Origin: DASWRT01 sp036403035
GTDB lineage: Bacteria; Pseudomonadota; Alphaproteobacteria; ATCC43930; CGMCC-115725
Assembly: GCA_036403035.1 (NCBI GenBank)
Contig: DASWRT010000236.1
Span: forward strand, 1-51,716
Direction: 5' to 3'
DNA length: 51,716 nucleotides
Shown here: positions 40,853 to 49,125 of the stretch, in pieces
How positions within the stretch are numbered: the stretch's first letter is position 1
Layout of the letters: each line of letters starts with the position of its first letter
Notes under the pieces: generated by a model
Databases searched by the model: none
Told to the model about the DNA's origin: nothing
Seen by the model: the letters and a program-made list of their open reading frames with translations, nothing else
Translations under genes and position numbers: made by a program

Positions 40853-42073
40853 TCATCCCTCCGCAGGCTGCGCCACGCTCGACGACGCCGTACTGAACAG
40901 CACGCCGATCACCAGGACATAGATGACGCACAGGATCAGCATGGTCGCTTGGAACCCGTGTTCGGCCAGCAGGTAGCCGCCGATGAACAGCAGGATTCCG
41001 TTGTAGACGCCGAAATTCCGTTCCATCGTCCCGAGCAGCCGCGGCCGCTGCTCGGGCGGGAGCGCGGCGAGGTTGATGTTCCCCATCGTCACCGGCCGCA
41101 CGCCGCCCGATCCGAGGCCAAGGAGCCCGATGGCGACGAGGCCGACTAGGAAATAGTCGATCCCGTGCAGCGAGAACCATTCGCTGAAGCCGAACAGGAG
41201 CATCGAGCCGACCATGCTGACGAGCGTGCCGGCGAGCAGCGCGGAAAGTCCGAAGCGCTTCAGGAAGGCGTTGCTGTAAAGCGCGGTGATGAACCCGGCC
41301 ATCGTGAAGAGGCCGAGCACGGACCCGAACAGATACGGGTCGACCTGAAGCTCGATGAAATAGAACGGCAGGATGCCGATGAAGGGCGCCAGCGTGAAGG
41401 CGCGGGACAGCGAGTAGAAATTCATCCAGAAAGTCTGGCTCGCGTCGAGCTGGAGCTTCGGCTTCCCGCCGCCGGCCGCGCCCGGCGCGGCCGCTTTCTT
41501 CTGAGGAGCCGGCTTCTTCTCCTCATGCACCATGAAGACCAGCAGCGACGAGGTCAGGCTGACGCACATCGACGCGTAGAAGGGCCAGTGCACGTGGTAA
41601 TCGTAGAGGATGCTGCCGAGGCTGCCCGCGACCAGCGTCGCGATGAACATCATGCTCTGCGACTTGGTCTGCACGCGCGTGAACAACTCGTTGCCGCCGC
41701 TCGCCGTGATGTTGCGCAGCACGCCCGCATCCATCGAGATCGCGAGGCTGAAGCCGCAGCCGCCGATGATCTGCGCGATCAGCACTTCCCAGAAATCGAC
41801 GCCGCCGAGACTGGTGCCGTGGATCAGCACTGCAAGCCCCACGACCTTCAGCATCTCGCCCGACGCGACCAGATCCTTCTGGCGCATGTAGGGCATCAGC
41901 GTGCTGCCGAGATTGGCCGTCACCGTCGTGATCAGCCCATAGACCGCGAGCAGGACGATGACGTTGTAGAGCCCCATTTCCACGTTGTAGAGGTGCAGAA
42001 ACAGCACCGGCAGATGGAAGTAGAGCCGCGAGATGACGCGGTAGCAGTAGAAAAGCCTGACGTCGCGCGACAC
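40853..42073 (-). CDS. MFS transporter, probable exporter
   Basis: The protein has 406 residues and about 11-12 membrane helices, with a long charged linker (HEEKKPAPQKKAAAPGA) between the two halves. The open frame extends further upstream, but the GTG at 42073 is chosen because GGGAGG lies 9 bases before it and the protein then opens SRDVRLFYCYRVISRLYFHLP, a normal first helix. It follows the HlyD-type gene on the same strand, so the pair may export a small molecule through both membranes. The substrate is unknown. Confidence 0.75.
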   Translation of the reverse strand: MSRDVRLFYCYRVISRLYFHLPVLFLHLYNVEMGLYNVIVLLAVYGLITTVTANLGSTLMPYMRQKDLVASGEMLKVVGLAVLIHGTSLGGVDFWEVLIAQIIGGCGFSLAISMDAGVLRNITASGGNELFTRVQTKSQSMMFIATLVAGSLGSILYDYHVHWPFYASMCVSLTSSLLVFMVHEEKKPAPQKKAAAPGAAGGGKPKLQLDASQTFWMNFYSLSRAFTLAPFIGILPFYFIELQVDPYLFGSVLGLFTMAGFITALYSNAFLKRFGLSALLAGTLVSMVGSMLLFGFSEWFSLHGIDYFLVGLVAIGLLGLGSGGVRPVTMGNINLAALPPEQRPRLLGTMERNFGVYNGILLFIGGYLLAEHGFQATMLILCVIYVLVIGVLFSTASSSVAQPAEG

Positions 42074-42288
42074 GGCCGTCAGCCTCCCGCGCAAAGAAGA
42101 GGACGCGCGGAGGCCGCCGGCACGCAACGGCAGGATCGACGCCGCCGCAGAAGCGCCGGCATAGCCACCTGTCCGTATGCATCGCGGGAGTTCATCACCG
42201 CCAACTTCTCCCGGTCCGAAGACCGCATTGATGGCAACCGGCGCTGCGCGCGCTACTACGGATGGCGAGCGCACGCTATGGGCCGCCT

Positions 42289-43614
42289 TTATTCCGGGAC
42301 GACCTCGACGCTGGTCCCGGCGAAGCAGAAGCGCTCGGGAACGAGGTCATTCCCCCAATCGACCTTGATGCGCGCTGTAATGACCCGCACCGGCAATTGC
42401 CGGCGCGCGATCTCAGGCGGCGGGTCGACGACGTACTGCCCGACAGTGACCCGTCCCGCGCCGGCACGCATCGTCTCGATCGTGCCGTGCCACGCCTTGT
42501 CGCCGTACAGCATCCGCACCTTCACCCCGTGCCCGACTGCCAGCCGCCGCGTGTCCGCCTCGTCGAAGAACGCCTCGACCCACACGTTCTGGCAGCTCAC
42601 CACCTGGAAAATCGGCGCGTTCGCCGCCACGTTCTCGCCCGGCTGCCCGTCGATCGACCACACCACCCCGGCGTTCGGCGTCCGCACCGACGCCGTATGC
42701 TGCCCGTGGAGTTCGTTGCGCACACCCGCAAGCTGGGCGCGTGTCGTCTCGATCGTCCGCCGCAGATCCGACGCCTGCTCCTGAAGATCGACGATCTGGG
42801 TGCGTAGTTCGCGCAGCCGGCTCTCCGGCTCGCTCAGCGTGCGCGGACCATCGAGTTGCAGGCCGGCGTTATAGGCCTCCAGCCCGACGTCGAACTGCAC
42901 GACCCGGGCGCGCTGCGCACTGACTGCCGCGGCCGCTTCGCGCGCCGCGCCGACTGCGCGGTCGAGCGCCTGCCGGCTGGTGTTGCCGCGATCGAACAGT
43001 TGCTGCGTCCGCTTCACCTCGGCGTCGGCGACCTCAGCCGCCGCGATCGTCCGCTGCAGGTCCTGGTGGCTGGTGTCGAGCTGCGCCTTGAAATACTTGC
43101 CCGCAAGCTGCTGCTGCTTGTTGTTCTCGGAGCTGTATAGCCGGACGAGATCCTGCCGCTCGGCGATCCGGCGCTCGACGCCGGCCAATTGCTGCTCCTG
43201 GTTGGCGATACGCGCTGTCAGATCGTTTTCCTGAAGCTGGAACTGCGAGACCAGCGGGTTCTCGACGTCGGCGACGATCCGCCCGAGTTCCTCCGACGCG
43301 GCCACCACCTTGCCGACGCTCACTTCCGGCGACAGCGTCAGCTTGCCGGACACCGGCGCCCGCACCGCGACCACCGCCGTGTTGACGAATGCCTGGATGC
43401 TGTGCGGCGCCCGGATCGCGAACCAGTAATACAGGCACACCACGATCAGCAGCAGCGCCGGCAACAGCGCCCACAGCCGGCGCTGAAACAGCAGCCGCTT
43501 CACCGCGCCGAGCGGCTTGGCCAACCCCGATCGCGGCGGCTGGAAGTTCTGCGCAAGACGGCCGGCGGCACTGTCCTGCGGCGGCGATCCCGTCGTGGTG
43601 GTCCCCGAACTCAA
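42289..43614 (-). CDS. HlyD-family membrane fusion (periplasmic adaptor) protein
   Basis: One membrane helix near residues 43-63 (LLPALLLIVVCLYYWFAI) is followed by the split lipoyl/barrel-sandwich halves (VRAPVSGKLTL and VRTPNAGVVWSI), a long coiled coil between them (about residues 120-300) and a beta-barrel domain. This is the EmrA/HlyD plan. No ATG is available; the TTG at 43614 has GGAGGGG just upstream and is preferred over TTG 43644. It should link the MFS pump encoded next to an outer-membrane channel. Confidence 0.85.
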   Translation of the reverse strand: MSSGTTTTGSPPQDSAAGRLAQNFQPPRSGLAKPLGAVKRLLFQRRLWALLPALLLIVVCLYYWFAIRAPHSIQAFVNTAVVAVRAPVSGKLTLSPEVSVGKVVAASEELGRIVADVENPLVSQFQLQENDLTARIANQEQQLAGVERRIAERQDLVRLYSSENNKQQQLAGKYFKAQLDTSHQDLQRTIAAAEVADAEVKRTQQLFDRGNTSRQALDRAVGAAREAAAAVSAQRARVVQFDVGLEAYNAGLQLDGPRTLSEPESRLRELRTQIVDLQEQASDLRRTIETTRAQLAGVRNELHGQHTASVRTPNAGVVWSIDGQPGENVAANAPIFQVVSCQNVWVEAFFDEADTRRLAVGHGVKVRMLYGDKAWHGTIETMRAGAGRVTVGQYVVDPPPEIARRQLPVRVITARIKVDWGNDLVPERFCFAGTSVEVVPE

Positions 43615-43644
43615 TCCCTTCCCCTCCGTCGACGCGGCAGCCAA

Positions 43645-43662
43645 GTCGCCACGCGTGGCGAC
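43645..43662. promoter_or_regulatory. Perfect 18-bp palindrome upstream of hlyD-like gene
   Basis: GTCGCCACGCGTGGCGAC is an exact palindrome about 30 bases upstream of the HlyD start codon (43614), in the 151-base gap after the YrdC-type gene. It could be an operator for the export pair or a hairpin. GC-rich palindromes arise more easily in this genome, so the call is tentative. Confidence 0.5.
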
Positions 43663-43765
43663 GCGCTACCGCTTGCGGCGCATACGGTTTCTTCACGACC
43701 GGCGACGCCGTGCGATACCGAGAGTCCGGTGAGACGCCTCCTGCCGGGCTCTCGGCCGAAAGTGG

Positions 43766-44422
43766 TCACGCCGCGCCCCGCGCCTCCGGCAGCCCGAGCG
43801 CCTGGGCGATCCGCGACCAATTCAGGTCGCCCTCGCGCAGCAGCTTCGGTTCGTCGATCACGGCGACGATCGTCGTCGACTTCGTCGTGTTCTGCGCGCC
43901 GCCCTCGACGATCAGGTCGACATCCTCGCCGATCTGGCCGAGGACGAAGTCCATGTCGACGAGCCGGTCGTCGGCCGTTCCGGAGATGTTCGCCGAGGTC
44001 AGCGCGAGCGGCTTCCCGGACTGAGCGACGATCGCGCGGGTTGCCGTGTTCGACACGCACGAGATCGCGATCGTTGTCTGGCCGCAGAGCATCGGCGTCC
44101 GGATCGCTTCGCGCGCCTCGGCGATGATGTTCAACGGCCCGGGCCAGAACCGCCCGGCGAGAATGTCGATCTGCTCGACCGCCGCCGGAGAGCCTGTCCC
44201 GTATTCCCGCCACTGCTCCGGCCGGTCGATGTAGAGGGTGAGCGGCTTGATGGCGGCGCGGCGCTTGATCGCGAACACCCGATCTATGGCGGCGAGGTTC
44301 CACGGATCGACCGCGAGCCCCATGTTCGTGTCGGTCGGAATGACCACGACGCCGCCGTTCCGCACGATCGAGGCGGCTCTGGCGATCCCCGCTTCGTCAG
44401 CGGCTACGATTTTGTTCCTCAT
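43766..44422 (-). CDS. Sua5/YciO/YrdC-family protein (threonylcarbamoyl-AMP synthase-like)
   Basis: The 218-residue protein is a single YrdC domain: GGVVVIPTDTNMGLAVDP at the N terminus, KRRAAIKPLTLYI with the basic nucleotide-binding residues, and LTSANISG near residue 155. It lacks the extra C-terminal domain of Sua5. Family members make threonylcarbamoyl-AMP for tRNA modification, or supply carbamoyl-adenylate chemistry in other pathways. Its placement with an oxygenase, an HbpS-like protein and exporters is unusual for a housekeeping gene, so a specialised role is possible. Confidence 0.82.
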   Translation of the reverse strand: MRNKIVAADEAGIARAASIVRNGGVVVIPTDTNMGLAVDPWNLAAIDRVFAIKRRAAIKPLTLYIDRPEQWREYGTGSPAAVEQIDILAGRFWPGPLNIIAEAREAIRTPMLCGQTTIAISCVSNTATRAIVAQSGKPLALTSANISGTADDRLVDMDFVLGQIGEDVDLIVEGGAQNTTKSTTIVAVIDEPKLLREGDLNWSRIAQALGLPEARGAA

Positions 44423-44444
44423 GTCCGCCTCGTTCGCCCAGGTG

Positions 44445-44879
44445 TCATGCCGACGCGCCGGCAAGCGCGGCGTCGATGCCTTTCCGGGCGATCTCCATGT
44501 CCTGCTTGAAGTAGCCGCCGCTGACGCCGACGGCGCCGATCGTCGCATCGCCGGTGCTTACCGGGTAGCCGCCGCCGACGAGCAGCACCTTCTCGGCATG
44601 CGGAAGCGCCAACCTCAGGTGATCGTCGGACGCGATGAAGTCGTGCAGCTTGTCGGTCGGCATGCCGAACGCCGCCGCCGTGGTGGCCTTGCTGATCGCC
44701 ACCTCGATCGCCGAGGTCATCGTGCCGTCGGCCCGCCCGAACGCAACGAGATGTCCGCCGGGATCGCAGACGGCGACCGCGGCCGGAACGCCGATCCTGG
44801 CGGCGTGGGCAAGCGCCTCCCGCACGATGCGGGAGGCGCTCTCGTAGGAGATCGTCTTCATTTCCAGATACGCCGTCAT
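44445..44879 (-). CDS. GlcG/HbpS-like (DUF336) small protein
   Basis: The 144-residue protein has the family core: AAVAVCDPGGHLVAFGRADG, AISKATTAAAFGMPT and GDATIGAVGVSGG. Members bind heme or act as accessory proteins beside oxidases and dehydrogenases (GlcG, HbpS, PduO C-terminal domain). No signal peptide is present. ATG at 44879 has GGAG upstream. It lies between the oxygenase gene and the YrdC-type gene with short gaps (22 and 55 bases), so one operon is likely. Confidence 0.85.
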   Translation of the reverse strand: MTAYLEMKTISYESASRIVREALAHAARIGVPAAVAVCDPGGHLVAFGRADGTMTSAIEVAISKATTAAAFGMPTDKLHDFIASDDHLRLALPHAEKVLLVGGGYPVSTGDATIGAVGVSGGYFKQDMEIARKGIDAALAGASA

Positions 44880-44934
44880 GTCATCTCCGTTGCACGGGCG
44901 GGTCGCGCCGGCTCGGCCGACCCGGATTTCGCCG

Positions 44935-45960
44935 TCAGGCCGCCTCGCGCACCAGCCCCGGCAGACGGTCGACATAGTCGGGCCGGAACCGGTCGCGCGC
45001 CGCGCTGGAGCGGAACGAATAGGCCTTCAGCAGCCAGCGCTCCTTCTGCGCCTCCTGATCGCGGATCGCGCGCAGCTGGCGCGAATGCAGCCCCATCTTG
45101 TTGGGGAAGCAGAACAGGCCGCCGTTCTCGATGGTCGTCTCGACGCGCGGAGTCGCCTCGATCGCCGCACGCAGCGCGAGCACCGCCTCGGCGGCGCGGG
45201 CCGGGGAGTCGGCCGCCGCGATCGTGCGCTGATCATAGTACCGGAGGCACGTCTCCTCCTCGATGATCGTATGCTTTTCGGACTCCATATGGTTGCGGTT
45301 GCTGTCGCGGGACAGCAAATCGAACGGCGTCACGAACAGCGGCTCGGAGAGCGTCTGCCGGACATCCGCCGGCAGCCTGTCGAGCACGTGGCGGCCGTGC
45401 GTATAGGTCGTCACGATCTCGTTCTGAGGCGGGCAGCGCAGGCCGAGCAGCAGCAGATAATCGGCGCGGATCGGATGCGCGGTCCGGTCATTGTGGTAGT
45501 ACAGTTCGCCGTCGGTCTTCTGGGTCTGCGTGTTCGTGTACTTGGCCTGACTCAGCACGTCATGAAAGAAGTGCCCGTCGTTGCGCGTCTCGTAGGCCAA
45601 CGGCGGATTGTCCAACAGCTTCATCAATAATTGCAAAAACGCCTCGGAGACGAACGTCCGCTTCTTCAGCAGCTTATCGGCCACGGGATTCTCGTGGTCG
45701 AGATAAGGGACGGTTTCGTCGATCGGGCAATTCACTAAATAGTGGGCGTGGCGATCCTCGGCCCGGTCGGCCTTCATCCCCTCGACAATATCGTACAGGC
45801 CGTCCGGAAGGCTTCCCCACCGCGACAGCGAATCGATTTCGGCATCGAACGCCGCGAAGTCGGCATAGGGACTTACATTCACCTTCCCAAGCTCGGCCAA
45901 GAGCCTAAGTCGGTCGTCCTCCGTGAACCGGAAGGTCTTCGGCGTGCAAATCTCAGACAT
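44935..45960 (-). CDS. Clavaminate synthase-like Fe(II)/2-oxoglutarate oxygenase (TauD superfamily)
   Basis: The 341-residue protein shows the iron site of amino-acid hydroxylases such as clavaminate synthase, VioC and AsnO: YYHNDRTAHPIRADYLLLLGLR with His156 and Asp158, and FPNKMGLHSRQ with His292; RWLLKAYSF holds Arg308 for 2-oxoglutarate. The family hydroxylates free or carrier-bound amino acids, often in antibiotic formation, though Asp158 replaces the Glu found in several of them. GGAGGAAG precedes the ATG. It is the first gene of an operon leading to the HbpS-like and YrdC-type genes. Confidence 0.8.
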   Translation of the reverse strand: MSEICTPKTFRFTEDDRLRLLAELGKVNVSPYADFAAFDAEIDSLSRWGSLPDGLYDIVEGMKADRAEDRHAHYLVNCPIDETVPYLDHENPVADKLLKKRTFVSEAFLQLLMKLLDNPPLAYETRNDGHFFHDVLSQAKYTNTQTQKTDGELYYHNDRTAHPIRADYLLLLGLRCPPQNEIVTTYTHGRHVLDRLPADVRQTLSEPLFVTPFDLLSRDSNRNHMESEKHTIIEEETCLRYYDQRTIAAADSPARAAEAVLALRAAIEATPRVETTIENGGLFCFPNKMGLHSRQLRAIRDQEAQKERWLLKAYSFRSSAARDRFRPDYVDRLPGLVREAA

Positions 45961-46514
45961 GTCTTCCTCCGTTCGTGAGATCGCGACAGTTGCCGCAGAC
46001 GCTCGGAAAGCGCACTCCTGTCCGCGTTTATTCGCCACCGCCCGTGCTCCCAAGACGCTGTCGAACACCGGACGGTAGCCGGGCCGTTCGCGCACCAGCG
46101 GCGACGAGGCACTCTTTCCAGTACATTCGGTAGGTTACCGAACCCTGTCTGCGTGCTCAGAAAGTTACAGGACCTCAACACATCGTCAAGTCAAGCTTAT
46201 CGCTTTTTCAGTGTATTATCAAAAATTTCATCGATCAATCGGAAGAAAAGCCTCCTGAACACAAGAAAGGCGGCAAAAAAGCAAAGAACACTCCTCACTG
46301 CGTGAAGAAATATTCACGCACTGCTGATCGACAGTCGCAATGTTTGTTCGGCGATGACACGCCCGCGGCATGGTGAATGCGAAACAAGTCGCCGGAGTCG
46401 CGCCAGCCGGAGCGCCGACGCATGCCGCGGAATGTCAGACGATCGGTGAAGCCGTTCGGGAAAACCTCCTGCGTGTTCTCCGTGGTTACCGCCGGTCCTT
46501 AGCCCAAGCGCCGC
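45961..46514. other. Long AT-rich intergenic region with two inverted repeats
   Basis: No gene is supported in these 554 bases. From about 46170 to 46340 the sequence is far richer in A and T than the rest of the window. TTCGGTA and TACCGAA form an inverted repeat at 46126-46142, upstream of the oxygenase gene. A perfect 8-bp hairpin, TGCGTGAA with its complement across 6 bases, lies at 46299-46320. The region likely holds the oxygenase promoter and may mark a junction of foreign DNA. Confidence 0.6.
46126..46142. promoter_or_regulatory. Inverted repeat TTCGGTA-N3-TACCGAA, candidate operator
   Basis: The 7-base arms are exact reverse complements. The repeat lies about 165 bases before the start of the clavaminate-synthase-like gene (45960, minus strand), which may place it at the promoter. 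It resembles the GGTATACC sites only in its GGTA...TACC core, so a different regulator is likely. Confidence 0.5.
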
Positions 46515-47051
46515 CTATGCAGCCGACGAGACGCCGCCGCTTCCGCTGCCGCCGCCGCCGCTCCGTTCAGCCAGCCGCCGGCGCACATACGGCGTAAGTC
46601 CGCCCGAAGCGACGACCTGCCTGAGAAAATCGGGCAACGGCTGCGCCTTGAACCGTGCACCGTCCAACTCGATCTCGCCGGCGGACAGGTCGACCTTGAT
46701 CGAGGCGCCCTCGCGTGCCGCATCCGCCACCTCCGGACATGTCAGCACCGGAAGACCTTGATTCAGGGCGTTGCGGAAGAAGATGCGGGCGAAGCCGCGT
46801 GCAATGACGCAGGACACGCCGACGCCCTTCAGCGCCAGGACTGCGTGCTCGCGCGACGAGCCGCAGCCGAAATTGCGTCCGGCGACGATCACGTCGCCGG
46901 GCCGCACGCGGTCGGCGAAGTGCGGGTCGAGCGGCTCCATGCAATGCCGGCCGAGCACTGCCGGGTCGCGCGAGGCGAGATAGCGCGCGGGAATGATGAC
47001 GTCGGTGTCGACGTCGTCGCCGAATTTACGGACGGATGCGTCGATGATCAT
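46515..47051 (-). CDS. leuD: Aconitase-family hydro-lyase small subunit (LeuD/homoaconitase-like)
   Basis: The 178-residue protein has the swivel-domain motifs DVDTDVIIPARYL and GRNFGCGSSREHA, with the substrate-specificity loop reading YLASRDP; this loop differs from the YLVY type of isopropylmalate isomerases and the YLRT type of homoaconitases. It ends in a Gly/Ser-rich tail. It starts within the stop of the large-subunit gene (ATGA). The pair would isomerise or hydrate a branched dicarboxylic or tricarboxylic acid; a second, separate leuCD pair at 49593 supports a role other than leucine synthesis. Confidence 0.85.
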   Translation of the reverse strand: MIIDASVRKFGDDVDTDVIIPARYLASRDPAVLGRHCMEPLDPHFADRVRPGDVIVAGRNFGCGSSREHAVLALKGVGVSCVIARGFARIFFRNALNQGLPVLTCPEVADAAREGASIKVDLSAGEIELDGARFKAQPLPDFLRQVVASGGLTPYVRRRLAERSGGGGSGSGGVSSAA

Positions 47052-48322
47052 TGCCCCGTCACCTCGCTCGGATCGATCAATTCGCCCGCCACCGCCGACG
47101 CGGCGGCGACATAGGCATTGGCCAGATAGACGCGGGAACTCGCGGCGCCCATGCGTCCCCGGTAGTTGCGGTTGGTCGTCGCGACGGCGACCTGCTCCTC
47201 GCCGAGGACGCCCATATGCAGGCCGGCGCAGGCGCCGCAGGTCGACGGCGCGATGATCGCGCCGGCATCGAGGAGCGTTTCCAGCAGCCCTTCGCGCATC
47301 GCCTGCCGGTAGATCTCGCGCGTCGCCGGGACGACGACGCACCGGACGCCCTTGGCGATCTTGCGCCCGGCGAGGATCTCCGCGGCCTGACGGAGATCGG
47401 TCATGGTGCCGTTGGCGCAGTTGCCGATATACGCCTGATCGATGCGGACGCCGCTTGTCTCGGCGACCGGCGCGACGTTGTCCGGCGAATACGGCCGGGC
47501 GCAAAGCGGCGTCAGCGCCGAGGCGTCGAAGGAGAGCGACGAGGCGAAGGCGGCGTCCTCGTCCGAGCTGACCGCCGCCGCGAGCCCGGCGTCGCCATGC
47601 GTCGCGCGCGCCCAACTCCGCGTCGTCTCGTCCGGCGGCACGAAGCAGGTCTTCGCGCCGCCTTCGACGGCCATGTTGCAGAGCGCCATCCGCTCGTCGA
47701 GGTTGAGGCCGGCGATGGCGTCGCCGACGAACTCGATGCAGCGATACGTCCCGCCGTCGACGGTGATCTCGCCGAGCAGCCGCAGAATCAAGTCCTTGCC
47801 GGTGACGTACCGCCGCCGCTTCCCGCTGAAGGCGACGCGGATGGTCTCCGGCACCATGAACCACAGCTCGTCGAGCGCCATCGCCGCCGCGATGTCGGAC
47901 GATCCCATCCCCGTCCCGAGCGCGCCGAAGGCGCCGGCCGTGCAGGTGTGGGAGTCGGTGCCGATCACGAGGTCGCCCGGCCGCAGCAGCCCGCGTTCCG
48001 GAAGCAGCGTGTGCTCGATGCCCTCGCCGTTCACGAAGAGATGCGGGATCCCGTTCTCGGCGGCGAAGCGGGCCATCAGCGAGAGGAGCCCGGCGGCGGC
48101 GGGGTCCGGCGGCGGCGAGTAGTGGTCGCCGACCAGAACCACCTTGTCGGGAGCCGCAACCCGTTCCGCCCCCATCGCCTTGAGCTGATCGATCGCGAGC
48201 GGCCCGGTGATGTCGTGCAGCAGGATGCGGTCGACGCTCGCGGTGACGATCTCCCCTGCGTGTGTCCGCTCCTTGCCGGCATGAGCGGCGAAGATCTTTT
48301 CCGCCGCCGTCATTCCTCCCAT
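47048..48322 (-). CDS. leuC: Aconitase-family hydro-lyase large subunit (LeuC/homoaconitase-like)
   Basis: The 424-residue protein has the [4Fe-4S] ligands Cys302 (GNCANG), Cys362 and Cys365 (STCGAC), plus HDITGP, GTDSHTCTAGAFG and TNRNYRGRMG. It is shorter than true LeuC (476 residues at 49593) and has the compact archaeal-type homoaconitase/LeuC plan. The cluster motif reads IGNCANGTMTDL where LeuC has IGSCTNARIEDL. It follows the GntR gene at 48422 by 99 bases and is probably regulated by it. Substrate: possibly citramalate, mesaconate or a dimethylmalate-like acid, by inference. Confidence 0.87.
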   Translation of the reverse strand: MGGMTAAEKIFAAHAGKERTHAGEIVTASVDRILLHDITGPLAIDQLKAMGAERVAAPDKVVLVGDHYSPPPDPAAAGLLSLMARFAAENGIPHLFVNGEGIEHTLLPERGLLRPGDLVIGTDSHTCTAGAFGALGTGMGSSDIAAAMALDELWFMVPETIRVAFSGKRRRYVTGKDLILRLLGEITVDGGTYRCIEFVGDAIAGLNLDERMALCNMAVEGGAKTCFVPPDETTRSWARATHGDAGLAAAVSSDEDAAFASSLSFDASALTPLCARPYSPDNVAPVAETSGVRIDQAYIGNCANGTMTDLRQAAEILAGRKIAKGVRCVVVPATREIYRQAMREGLLETLLDAGAIIAPSTCGACAGLHMGVLGEEQVAVATTNRNYRGRMGAASSRVYLANAYVAAASAVAGELIDPSEVTGQ

Positions 48323-48421
48323 CGACCTATTCCCTTCCCGTTCGTCTTCTCGTTCCTCGCCTCTTCTCCTATCGGAGATGGGCGTCCCGTGCCGCCGTGC
48401 CGTCCGCCCGGCCGGCGGTGC

Positions 48422-49084
48422 TCATCCCGAGACCAGCGCGATGCGCCGTGCGCGCAGCCCGCGCCGTTCGGTGCGCAGCGTGTCGAGCAGGCGGTCGCGC
48501 GAGCGCGTCAAATGCGTGCGGATCTCATCGGCGGCGGCGTCGCCGCGTCCCTGCCGGATGAGGTTCAGCACCCCCTGGTGCTCGGCAAAGGCGCGCTCGC
48601 GTCCGCCGCGGCTGTTGATCTCCAGCCAGCGCGCCCGCGACAGCCGCGTCAGCACGTCTTCGAGCGACCGCACGAAGAAGGCGTTCCCCGACAGCCGCGC
48701 CAGCTCGACGTGGAACAGCGTCGCGATGCTGTAGGATTCCTCAACTGCCTGATCCTCCGGGATATGGATCATGCTCTCGATCGCGTCGATGTCGGTCCCG
48801 CTCGCGCGCTCCGCGGCAGCCCGGATTGCTGCGACTTCGATCACTTCCCGGTATTCGCAGGCCTGCTCGATCTCGGAGATGTCGATCGGGGCGACGACGT
48901 AGCTCCGTCCCTGCCGCTGCACCAGCCCTTCGGTCTCCAGCCGGAGCAAGGCGGCGCGGATCGGCGTGCGCGAGCTATCGAACCGCGTCTCCAGCAGACG
49001 CTCGCGGAGAGGCTCGCCCGGCATGAGCTCGACGGACAGGATCGCATCGCGAATGCTGTTGTATGTCGAGATGGTCTGCGACAA
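48422..49084 (-). CDS. GntR-family (FadR/FCD type) transcriptional regulator, paralog B
   Basis: The 220-residue protein is a paralog of the regulator at 27671, with the same length, the same winged-helix blocks (SRTPIRAAL, LETEGLVQRQGRSYVVAP) and the same FCD blocks (FHVELARLSGN, LSRARWLEI). The start is a TTG at 49084 with AGGGAGG 9 bases upstream. An operator at 49126-49153 lies just before it, so it likely controls itself and the hydro-lyase genes, and by site similarity perhaps the ABC operon at 40.7 kb. Confidence 0.92.
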   Translation of the reverse strand: MSQTISTYNSIRDAILSVELMPGEPLRERLLETRFDSSRTPIRAALLRLETEGLVQRQGRSYVVAPIDISEIEQACEYREVIEVAAIRAAAERASGTDIDAIESMIHIPEDQAVEESYSIATLFHVELARLSGNAFFVRSLEDVLTRLSRARWLEINSRGGRERAFAEHQGVLNLIRQGRGDAAADEIRTHLTRSRDRLLDTLRTERRGLRARRIALVSG

Positions 49085-49125
49085 GCGCCGGGCCTCCCTA
49101 AGCGAGCGCCATTCAGGTGCGCTCG

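Noticed and set aside
43766..44422. YrdC-domain gene considered as an ordinary housekeeping tsaC
   Set aside because: Not excluded, but its operon with an oxygenase and HbpS-like gene is unusual; it was kept as a family-level call instead of a firm tsaC assignment.
46370..46597. 75-residue plus-strand frame after the AT-rich region
   Set aside because: It overlaps the end of the hydro-lyase small-subunit gene on the other strand, is Arg-rich at its end as expected of a shadow frame, and has no ribosome binding site.
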